Position numbers and translations under genes: made by a program. Below, piece by piece: positions 1 through 6,980 of a stretch of 20,860 bases of DNA (position 1 is its first letter; each line of letters opens with the position of its first letter). The notes beneath the pieces were generated by a model. That model was not told where the DNA came from. It made no database searches and worked only from the letters and a program-made list of their open reading frames with translations. This DNA comes from Lachnospiraceae bacterium UBA3692 (lineage in GTDB: Bacteria; Bacillota; Clostridia; Lachnospirales; Lachnospiraceae): the NCBI GenBank assembly GCA_002372815.1, contig DFIR01000106.1:1-20860 (forward strand). The letters are read 5' to 3'.

Positions 1-2098
1 CGATCTCGTCCAGGATCAGCAGGCTCTCCGACGTGGCGTTGCGGAGAATGTTCGCGACCTCGTTCATCTCGACCATGAAGGTGCTCTGCCCGCTGGCCAG
101 GTCGTCGGAGGCACCGACGCGCGTGAAGATCCGGTCCACGATGCAGAGGTCCGCCGACGCGGCGGGGACGAAGCTGCCGATCTGCGCCATCAGGCTGATC
201 AGGGCGACCTGCCGCATATAGGTGGACTTGCCGGCCATGTTCGGGCCGGTGATCACGCTGATCAGGTTCTTCTTCCCGTCCAGCAGCGTGTCGTTCGGGA
301 TGAAATCCCCGTTCTGCATCTGCTCGACGACCGGATGCCGGCCGTCCCGGATCCGGATCACGCCCTTGTCGTTGATGGAAGGGCGCACGTAATGGTTTCT
401 CTCCGCGACGACGGAGAGGCTGCAGAAAGCGTCCAGCATGGCCAGCGCCTTCGCCGTCTCCTGGATCGCGGGGATCATGTCCGCGATCCGGTCGCGGATC
501 GCGCAGAACAGATCGTATTCCCTGGTGCAGAGGCGGTCCTCCGCACCGAGGATCGTGTCCTCCAGCTCCTTGAGCTTCGGCGTCGTGTACCGCTCCGAGC
601 CGACCAGCGTCTGCTTGCGGATGTAGTCGGGCGGGACCAGGTCCTTGAAGGAATTCGTGACGTCGAAGTAATACCCGAACACCTTGTTGTACTTGATCTT
701 CAGGTTCCGGATGCCGGTGCGCTCCTGGTCCTCGCGCTCCAGGTCCATCAGCCACTTCCGGCCCTCGGTGCGCGCCGCCCGGTAGCGGTCGACGTCCTCG
801 TCGAAGCCGGTCCGGATGATGCCGCCCTCCCGCAGCTGCAGGGGCGGCTCCTCCACGATCGCGCGGTCCAGCAGGGAGACCAGCTCCGCGTGATCCCCGA
901 TCTGCCGCCCGATCTCCCCGAGCGCGCCTTCCGTCCACTGGGACAGGAGCGCCCGGATCGGCGCCGCCATCCGCAGGGAGTCCCGGAGGGCGATCAGGTC
1001 CCTCGCGTTGGCCGACTGATAGCTGACCTTGGTCATGAGGCGCTCCAGGTCGTAGACGGGCTGCAGGTATTCCCGCAGTTCGTCCCGGTCCACGCTGTTC
1101 GCGCACAGGGTCTCCACGGCGTCGAGCCGCTGCAGGACCTGCTCCTTCTCGATCAGCGGCTGCTCGATGAACCGGCGCAGCATCCGCGCCCCCATCGCCG
1201 TGCAGGTCCTGTCGAGCACCCAGAGGAGGGAGCCCCGCTTCTGCTTGTCCCGCATGGTGGCGGTGAGCTCCAGGTTGCGGCGTGTCGCGCTGTCCAGCAG
1301 CATGTACTTGCCGGACGCGTAGGCCGTGATCGCCGTGATATTGGAGAGCGCGTTCTTCTGCGTCTCATAGAGATAGCGCAGGAGCGCTCCCGCCGCACCT
1401 GTCCCGGCGGGCAGGGTGTCGATCCCGAGCGCCAGCGTCGAGGAGACGCGGAAATGTTTCAGCAGGAGGGTCTTTGCGGACTCGTCGTAGAAGTGCGGGT
1501 CGATCGTCGTGAAGACGATCCCCTGCCTGTCCCGCAGTTCCGCGATGTCCAGGCCGCTCATCAGGAGCGACTCCTCGCAGAGGATCTCCGAGGGCTGCAG
1601 GCGTTGGATCTCGTCCCGCAGCTTCGTCAGCTCCGCGGCCTCCGTGACCAGGAACTCGCCGGTCGTCACGTCGCAGGCGGCAATGCCGTAGGACGTTCCG
1701 GACGTGCAGACGCAGAGAAGGTAATTGCCCTTCTTCTCGTCCAGCGCCTCCATGTCCAGGTTGGTGCCGGGCGTGACGATGCGCACGACCTCCCGCTTCA
1801 CCATGCCCTTGGCCAGCTTCGGGTCCTCCACCTGTTCGCAGATGGCGACGCGGTATCCCTTTTCGACCAGGCGCGTGAGATAGCTGTCGACCGCGTGGTA
1901 GGGGACGCCGCACATCGGCGCGCGCTCCGGCAGGCCGCACTGCTTGCCGGTCAGGGTCAGCTCCAGTTCTCTCGAGACGAGCTCCGCGTCCTCGAAGAAC
2001 ATCTCATAGAAGTCTCCCAGGCGGTAGAAAACGATACAGCCCGGATTCTCTTTTTTGACCTGCAGATAATGCTGCATCATCGGGGAAAGTTCAGCCAT
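1..2098 (-). CDS. mutS: DNA mismatch repair protein MutS (3' end cut off by window edge)
   Basis: This is the ATPase that recognises mismatches and small loops and starts post-replicative mismatch repair in the cytoplasm. The visible 699 codons begin MAELSPMMQHYLQ. Near the N-terminus is the mismatch-reading motif GDFYEMF (Phe30-Tyr31-Glu32), which inserts into the mismatched pair. Connector, lever and clamp regions follow. The ATPase Walker A is GPNMAGKST at residues 618-626. The frame leaves the window right after Walker B, LLILDEI (Asp697-Glu698). MutS proteins are usually about 850-900 residues, so roughly the last 170 (signature loop, helix-turn-helix dimer region) lie outside. The ATG at 2098 is preceded by AGGA and overlaps the end of miaB by 8 bp, so the two are very likely cotranscribed. 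The frame shows no lesions. Identification is secure. Confidence 0.97.
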   Translation of the reverse strand, partial: MAELSPMMQHYLQVKKENPGCIVFYRLGDFYEMFFEDAELVSRELELTLTGKQCGLPERAPMCGVPYHAVDSYLTRLVEKGYRVAICEQVEDPKLAKGMVKREVVRIVTPGTNLDMEALDEKKGNYLLCVCTSGTSYGIAACDVTTGEFLVTEAAELTKLRDEIQRLQPSEILCEESLLMSGLDIAELRDRQGIVFTTIDPHFYDESAKTLLLKHFRVSSTLALGIDTLPAGTGAAGALLRYLYETQKNALSNITAITAYASGKYMLLDSATRRNLELTATMRDKQKRGSLLWVLDRTCTAMGARMLRRFIEQPLIEKEQVLQRLDAVETLCANSVDRDELREYLQPVYDLERLMTKVSYQSANARDLIALRDSLRMAAPIRALLSQWTEGALGEIGRQIGDHAELVSLLDRAIVEEPPLQLREGGIIRTGFDEDVDRYRAARTEGRKWLMDLEREDQERTGIRNLKIKYNKVFGYYFDVTNSFKDLVPPDYIRKQTLVGSERYTTPKLKELEDTILGAEDRLCTREYDLFCAIRDRIADMIPAIQETAKALAMLDAFCSLSVVAERNHYVRPSINDKGVIRIRDGRHPVVEQMQNGDFIPNDTLLDGKKNLISVITGPNMAGKSTYMRQVALISLMAQIGSFVPAASADLCIVDRIFTRVGASDDLASGQSTFMVEMNEVANILRNATSESLLILDEI

Positions 2099-3581
2099 TT
2101 GATTCCTGTTCCGTGACGATCTGTCCGAAGTAATAGAAGCCGTGGTCCTCATCGAGCCGGATCCGGTGATACTGTCCGATCATGGAGGCGTCGCCGGGGA
2201 GATGCACCAGCGTGTTGTTGGAGAGCCGCGCCGTCACATAGCCCGCCTCCTGGGTGTTGAGCTCCTCGACCAGTCCCTCGAGGACCTGTCCGGCAAGGCG
2301 GCTGCAGCGCTCGCGCGCACAGGCCTGCACCTGCGCCAGGACCTGTCCGAAGCTCTCGTGGATCTGTGCCTCCGGCACAGGCTCCATGGAAGCCGCCGGC
2401 GTGCCTCTGCGGGGGGAGTAGATGAATGTGTAGGCGTTGTCGAAGCAGACCCTCCGGATCACGTCCAGCGTGTCCTCCACGTCGGCCGGGGTCTCGCCGG
2501 GGAACCCGACGATGATGTCCGTCGTCATGGCCACGTCCGGCAGCCGGGTCCGGATCTTCTCCGCCAGGGCCAGATACTGTTCCTTCGTGTAGCGCCTGTT
2601 CATGCGGCGCAGGATCTCCGTGGAGCCCGACTGCATCGGCAGATGGATGTGCCGCGCCATCTTCGGCTCCTCGCGGATCACCTCCAGCAGCTCGTCCGAG
2701 AAGTCCTTCGGGTGCGGCGTCATGAAGCGGACCCGGCGGATCCCCTCCACCGCGCAGACACGCCTGCACAGCTCGGGAAAAGAGAGCTCTCCCGGCAGGT
2801 CATGTCCGTAGGAGTTGACGTTCTGCCCCAGCAGCATGACCTCGGTCACGCCGTCCGCAGCCAGCCGCCTTACCTCCTCCAGGATCTCTTCGGAGGAACG
2901 GCTCCTCTCCCTGCCCCGCACGTACGGGACGATGCAGTAGGTGCAGAAATTGTCGCAGCCGAAGGTGATATTGACGCCGGATTTGTACGGATACCGGCGC
3001 TCCACGGGCAGGGTCTCGACGATCCTGCCGGTGCCCTCCCAGAGCTCCACCATGCGCTTCTCCCCGCGCAGGCAGCGGTACAGGTACTCCGGGAAGCGGA
3101 ACAGGTTGTGCGTTCCGAAGATCAGGTCCACGTAGGGGTAGCTCTTCCGGAGCCTGTCCACATTTCCCTGCTCCTGCGTCATGCAGCCGCATACGGCGAT
3201 CTTCATGTGCGGATTGCTCTTCTTGTAGTGGCTGAGCCTCCCGAGACGTCCGAAGACCCGCTGGTCCGCATTGTCCCGCACCGTGCAGGTATTATAGATG
3301 ACGAAATCCGCGTCCTCTGATTCCGAAATGGCGTAGCCGGCCCTTCTCAGGATCCCGAGCAGCTTCTCGGAATCGCGCGCGTTCATCTGGCACCCGAACG
3401 TGGTGACACAGCAGGTCGGTCTCCTGCCGATCTCCTGCTCCAGGTCCGCGACTTCCTGCGCGGCTCTCTGCAGGTACTCCTCCTGCCGCAGCGACTCCGC
3501 GCGGTCCGAGGTCTCTCCCCGCTCTGTGAACCGGTCATTGCGTCTGCCGGCGCCGCTGCCGGCTCTCATCTCTTCCTTCAA
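2091..3581 (-). CDS. miaB: tRNA-2-methylthio-N6-dimethylallyladenosine synthase MiaB
   Basis: Radical-SAM methylthiotransferase that adds the 2-methylthio group to i6A37 in tRNAs reading UNN codons. The N-terminal methylthiotransferase domain shows three cluster-ligand cysteines in TFGCQMN (Cys64), NTCTVRD (Cys99) and CGCM (Cys133). The radical-SAM CxxxCxxC is Cys209-Cys213-Cys216 in FGCDNFCTYC, and the run IVPYVRGRE follows, typical of MiaB rather than MtaB or RimO. A C-terminal TRAM-like segment ends the 496-residue protein. It carries about 55 extra residues before the first conserved cysteine, a common N-terminal extension in Firmicutes. The chosen start is TTG at 3581 with AAGGGG six bases upstream; ATG at 3569 (residue 5), with AAGGA four bases upstream, is equally possible. 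It lies 39 bp after an uncharacterised gene and overlaps mutS, the usual clostridial order. Confidence 0.96.
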   Translation of the reverse strand: MKEEMRAGSGAGRRNDRFTERGETSDRAESLRQEEYLQRAAQEVADLEQEIGRRPTCCVTTFGCQMNARDSEKLLGILRRAGYAISESEDADFVIYNTCTVRDNADQRVFGRLGRLSHYKKSNPHMKIAVCGCMTQEQGNVDRLRKSYPYVDLIFGTHNLFRFPEYLYRCLRGEKRMVELWEGTGRIVETLPVERRYPYKSGVNITFGCDNFCTYCIVPYVRGRERSRSSEEILEEVRRLAADGVTEVMLLGQNVNSYGHDLPGELSFPELCRRVCAVEGIRRVRFMTPHPKDFSDELLEVIREEPKMARHIHLPMQSGSTEILRRMNRRYTKEQYLALAEKIRTRLPDVAMTTDIIVGFPGETPADVEDTLDVIRRVCFDNAYTFIYSPRRGTPAASMEPVPEAQIHESFGQVLAQVQACARERCSRLAGQVLEGLVEELNTQEAGYVTARLSNNTLVHLPGDASMIGQYHRIRLDEDHGFYYFGQIVTEQESNG

Positions 3582-3620
3582 TATGAACCCCTTCTGAAAT
3601 ACTCTGTATAACTCCGTCCG

Positions 3621-4418
3621 TCAGCCTTCCGGCCACTCTGCCGCGCGGTACAGGTACGACCGCCCGCGCTTGCCCACCTGCTCGATCACGCCGAGCCTCC
3701 GCAGGACCAGCGCCGCCTGCGAGGCTGCGCGCCCCCTGTCCTTCCAGGCCGCCGCCAGTTCCGCGGCTGTAAAAGGTTCCTCCAGGTCCAGCGGGATGAA
3801 CTGGAGGTAGTCCCGCGGCTGCGTCAGCAGCATCTGTCCCTCCAGCGACACCGGCAGGCGGTCGAAGCGGTGTGAGCCTCTCTTGCCGTCCCTCCCCCAG
3901 CCGTCCTGCAGGCGGTACTCCTCCAGGTCCAGAAGCAGCAGCTCGATCTCCAGGTTCGGGTGCTCCAGATAACTGCTGATCCTGTACAGCTCCCTGAACG
4001 CAGAAAAAAAGCTCCCGACCACAGGGGAGCGGTTCTTCTTTCCGACTTCCCCTGTTCCGGGGTCGATCCAGGAGACCCACTTCCTGTGCGGGATCGGGTG
4101 CACGACCCGCACAGGACACAGCGGCAGCAGGGTGTCCAGCTTGTCCCGGATGGCGCCCAGATTCGCCGTCTGGATCTCCGTCACGCGATGTCCGTCGTAG
4201 ATATCGGCGATATGCCCTGCGATCGGGATCTCATGGCTGTCCTCGTCCGGATTCTCGAAATATTTGAGGACTGCGTGCACGGTCTTCTCTTTCTGCATGC
4301 CGATGCCGTGCCGCTCCCGCTCTTCCTCCAGCAGGATCCGGTCCAGGGCGGACCGGAAACGTCTTGCCTGTTCTGCAGTGATCATACGTAAGTCACTTGT
4401 GTAGATGACGCCGCACAT
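3621..4418 (-). CDS. Uncharacterised protein with nuclease-like D...ExQ motif and winged-helix-like C-terminus
   Basis: I do not recognise a named family. Seen in the 265 residues: a charged helical start, then GHIADIYDG (Asp72) running into RVTEIQT (Glu81, Gln83), then a helix with RDKLDTLLPL. This Asp then Glu-x-Gln on a likely beta hairpin resembles the core of PD-(D/E)xK nucleases, in the E-x-Q variant known from CoiA-like proteins; the assignment is inference. The middle has VVHPIPHRKWVSWIDP and LLDLEEYRLQDGWGRDGKRG. The last 50 residues (FTAAELAAAW to GRSYLYR) look like a winged helix ending in a beta wing. The start is uncertain: ATG 4418 overlaps the DUF5662 gene by 26 bp with a distant AGGAGGG, while ATG 4385 starts 7 bp after that gene's stop without a clear Shine-Dalgarno. 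No membrane segment or signal peptide is apparent. Confidence 0.8.
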   Translation of the reverse strand: MCGVIYTSDLRMITAEQARRFRSALDRILLEEERERHGIGMQKEKTVHAVLKYFENPDEDSHEIPIAGHIADIYDGHRVTEIQTANLGAIRDKLDTLLPLCPVRVVHPIPHRKWVSWIDPGTGEVGKKNRSPVVGSFFSAFRELYRISSYLEHPNLEIELLLLDLEEYRLQDGWGRDGKRGSHRFDRLPVSLEGQMLLTQPRDYLQFIPLDLEEPFTAAELAAAWKDRGRAASQAALVLRRLGVIEQVGKRGRSYLYRAAEWPEG

Positions 4419-4962
4419 AGGCGAACGTCTTCTCTTCTCCCTCCTGCGCGAGCATCACCAGGAGCTGTTCCAGCAGTTCCTCGGTGTCCGGATGCATGAA
4501 TCCCTCCACCTTTCCGGTCTTGTAGTAGCGCAGCGGATCCGCGTCCGTATATTCGCTGCCCCGGTATACCTTGGAGGCCGCGATGCGGTCCATCAGCATC
4601 TCCACGACATATCGTCCGGGCATCCTCACCGGGATCACCATCTGTTCGCCTTCCTTCGCGTGCAGGTTGTAATCCATCCAGTATTCGAAGTGGTGCCGGT
4701 TCCTGCCTTTGTGGTGGAGCCAGGAGGCGGAATAGCCCAGGTCCTCCCGCTCGGCATTGTTGGGGCTTCTGTTGCCCTGGAAATATCTGGCCCCCACCAT
4801 AAATTCCGTCGGAGAGAACTTCGACAGGTCGTGCAGGAGTCCCTGGCGGTAGAGCCCCACCGCCCAGCATCCCTTCAGCACCAGGTATTTGTGGTGCAGA
4901 ACGGTCTGCAGGTGTCCCGTGAAGTTCGTAAGCGTCACGGGTGCTTTCTTCTTGCGGCTCAT
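4393..4962 (-). CDS. DUF5662 family protein, possibly HD-domain related
   Basis: The 189-residue product matches my memory of DUF5662 proteins in gut Clostridia; no function is established. The start ATG at 4962 follows GGAGGGGGAA, a strong Shine-Dalgarno. The upstream in-frame extension to 5076 lies inside the neighbouring gene and is rejected. Conserved-looking residues include VLHHKYLVLKG (His23/His24), GLLHDLSKFSPTEF (His44-Asp45), NRSPNNAEREDLG, WLHHKGRNRHH (His83, His84, His90, His91) and EMLMDRIAASK (Asp125). The order His, His-Asp, His, Asp in a helical protein is that of HD-domain metal-dependent phosphohydrolases, so a divergent HD enzyme is a reasonable inference, not a demonstration. 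It follows the GH13-like gene by 14 bp and overlaps the next gene, so it is probably cotranscribed with both. Confidence 0.88.
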   Translation of the reverse strand: MSRKKKAPVTLTNFTGHLQTVLHHKYLVLKGCWAVGLYRQGLLHDLSKFSPTEFMVGARYFQGNRSPNNAEREDLGYSASWLHHKGRNRHHFEYWMDYNLHAKEGEQMVIPVRMPGRYVVEMLMDRIAASKVYRGSEYTDADPLRYYKTGKVEGFMHPDTEELLEQLLVMLAQEGEEKTFAYVRRHLHK

Positions 4963-4976
4963 TTCCCCCTCCCTGT

Positions 4977-6971
4977 TCAGCGGAGCCTGTAGAGGCGCTC
5001 CTTGATCCTCGGACTGAGCTGGCGCATGTCGATATGGGTCTTCCTGCCGTTGAGGAACGGCGCGTGGTCGTCCCACAGGTGCCTCCTGCCCGCCGTATGC
5101 GTGCGCACCGGCGTCAGTTTCAGGACGACGATGCTGCGGGGCGCGAGAAGGATCTCCGTGCTGTCCCGGAGGGTATTGATCCCCGGCAGGAATCCGCGCT
5201 CATCGTCCGTGTTGATCACGATATCCCAGGCGGTCCCTTTGGGCGGTCTCGGAAGGGCCAGCCTGCGGGGCTCCCAGTAGGTGTTGATTCCAATGTAAAG
5301 AAGCTGCGGGGCCTGTTCCCGGCGGTCCGCCTCTTCCGGAAGGTCCTCCCGGAGCAGCCAGCCGAGCGTGTGGGCGAAATTGCCGATCTCGGGGCGCCAG
5401 GCCTCCGCGCCGTGCAGCGACAGGTCCGGGTAGCCGCAGCTGCGGTCGTCCGTCCCCTTGAACGCCGCCCGCCTGCGCAGGACCGGGTGGGCCGAGCGGA
5501 AGGCCGAAAGTGCCTTCACGAACTGCAGCACTTCCTCTGCCCCGTCCTCCGGGCCCCAGTTCATCCAGCCGTCCGCGTCATCGCAGCAGTAGGGATTGTT
5601 GTTGCCCCTGCGCGTGTTCCACCGCTCGTCGCCCATGGAGAGGAGCGGCGTTCCCTGGGACAGGAACAGGATCGTCAGGAAGTTCCTCGCCTGCCTGCGG
5701 CGCAGCCGCAGGACCTCGGGATCCTTCGACTCGCCTTCCTCCCCGCAGTTCCAGCTGAAGTTCTCGTTCTCGCCGTCGCGGTTGTCCTCCCCGTTGCGCT
5801 CGTTGTGCTTCTCGTTATAAGAGACGAGGTCCCGGAGCGTGAAGCCGTCCGACCCGCAGATGTAACGGATATTGCCGTGCCCGGTCTCCACATCCGTGAA
5901 CGCCTCGGCGAACGCGGGCATGCAGTAGTCGTCGCTCTTGACGAAGCGCCGCACCAGCCTGCTGAAATCGTTTCTGTACTCGGCCAGGTTGCCGGTCCTG
6001 GGAGCGCCGCTCCACGGATTGTCCGCATTGATCCTGCGGATCTCCCCGTAGGGGAACTCCCTGTAAAGGATCGCCGTATCCGAGAGAAGCGGATCCGAGA
6101 CGATGGCGTGCAGGGCCGTCACGCTGCCCAGCAGCCGGAATCCGTCGATCCCGTAATGTGTCACATAGAACCGGAGCGCGTCGCACTGCGTGTGGGCGCT
6201 CACCGTCCCGGGGAAGCTCATCTGCAGGAAGACGCGGATCCCCGCCCCGTGCAGTGCCTCCACCATCTCCGCGAATTCCTTCTGCGGGTCCTCCGACCCG
6301 TAGCTCTCGCGCAGCGCGAAATAGTATCCTTCCCCGTACCACCAGTAGGGGTCCTTGTCCTCTCTCCGGCGCGGCCTGCCGAACCGGTCGACTTCGTAGG
6401 ACCTGCCGGCGGGCTGTTCGGGAAGGCGCGGCTCATAGACCGGCATCAGCTCCACGCCGGTCACGCCAAGCGACTGCAGGTAGGGGATCTTCTCCGCGAC
6501 ACCGGAGAACGTCCCGGGATGCCGGACGCCTGCGGCGGGATCCATCGTGAATCCCCGGACATGCAGGCAGTAAAGGAACTGGTCCTGCCAGGCCGGAAGC
6601 TCCTTCGGGCTGTAGACGGGCAGGATATCCTCCGGCGCGTGATAGAATCTGCAGACGCGCAGCTTCCCGCTGCCGTCCCCGATCGATACGAAACCTCTCG
6701 CGTAGGGGTCCTCAAACGTGCGGTCACCGCTGAAATAGCGGTACCCCCACTCGCCGGTGCGCAGACCGGACACCTTCACGGAGTACAGGCTCCCGAACCG
6801 GTGCTCGTCCGTCAGCTCGATCCGGGTCTCCTCTCCGTCGGGGAGATGGTACAGGATCACGCCGTGCCGCGCCCCGTCGCAGAAAACGACCCCGAAGATC
6901 GCCCCGTCGCGGAGCACTGTGACACCGGGCGTGATCGCGTGTGCGGGTTCTGTATGGAATGTATGGCGCAT
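4977..6971 (-). CDS. GlgX/isoamylase-like GH13 protein with degenerate active site
   Basis: A 664-residue protein with an N-terminal CBM48-like domain (about 10-95), a GH13 barrel (about 130-480) and a C-terminal beta domain. Similarity to glycogen debranching enzymes is clear in LVSYNEKHNERNGEDNRDG and FLSQGTPLLSMGDE. The catalytic regions are damaged, however. Region I, normally DVVYNH-like, reads LQMSFPG (residues 249-255), losing Asp and His. Region II, normally DGFRFD, reads DGFRLL, so the nucleophile Asp is Leu281. Region IV, normally HDGFTL, reads SDGFTL (Ser374-Asp375). Glu305 in YREF may be the retained acid/base. The open reading frame is intact, so this looks like a maintained non-catalytic or altered homologue, perhaps glucan-binding. 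I give no glgX symbol for that reason. ATG 6971 follows GAGGAGG; the helicase gene ends 9 bp upstream. Confidence 0.88.
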   Translation of the reverse strand: MRHTFHTEPAHAITPGVTVLRDGAIFGVVFCDGARHGVILYHLPDGEETRIELTDEHRFGSLYSVKVSGLRTGEWGYRYFSGDRTFEDPYARGFVSIGDGSGKLRVCRFYHAPEDILPVYSPKELPAWQDQFLYCLHVRGFTMDPAAGVRHPGTFSGVAEKIPYLQSLGVTGVELMPVYEPRLPEQPAGRSYEVDRFGRPRRREDKDPYWWYGEGYYFALRESYGSEDPQKEFAEMVEALHGAGIRVFLQMSFPGTVSAHTQCDALRFYVTHYGIDGFRLLGSVTALHAIVSDPLLSDTAILYREFPYGEIRRINADNPWSGAPRTGNLAEYRNDFSRLVRRFVKSDDYCMPAFAEAFTDVETGHGNIRYICGSDGFTLRDLVSYNEKHNERNGEDNRDGENENFSWNCGEEGESKDPEVLRLRRRQARNFLTILFLSQGTPLLSMGDERWNTRRGNNNPYCCDDADGWMNWGPEDGAEEVLQFVKALSAFRSAHPVLRRRAAFKGTDDRSCGYPDLSLHGAEAWRPEIGNFAHTLGWLLREDLPEEADRREQAPQLLYIGINTYWEPRRLALPRPPKGTAWDIVINTDDERGFLPGINTLRDSTEILLAPRSIVVLKLTPVRTHTAGRRHLWDDHAPFLNGRKTHIDMRQLSPRIKERLYRLR

Positions 6972-6980
6972 GCTCCCTCC

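Noticed and set aside
335..2116. A 593-codon plus-strand open frame opposite mutS
   Set aside because: The minus strand reads a motif-perfect MutS across the whole interval; the plus-strand product shows no domain.
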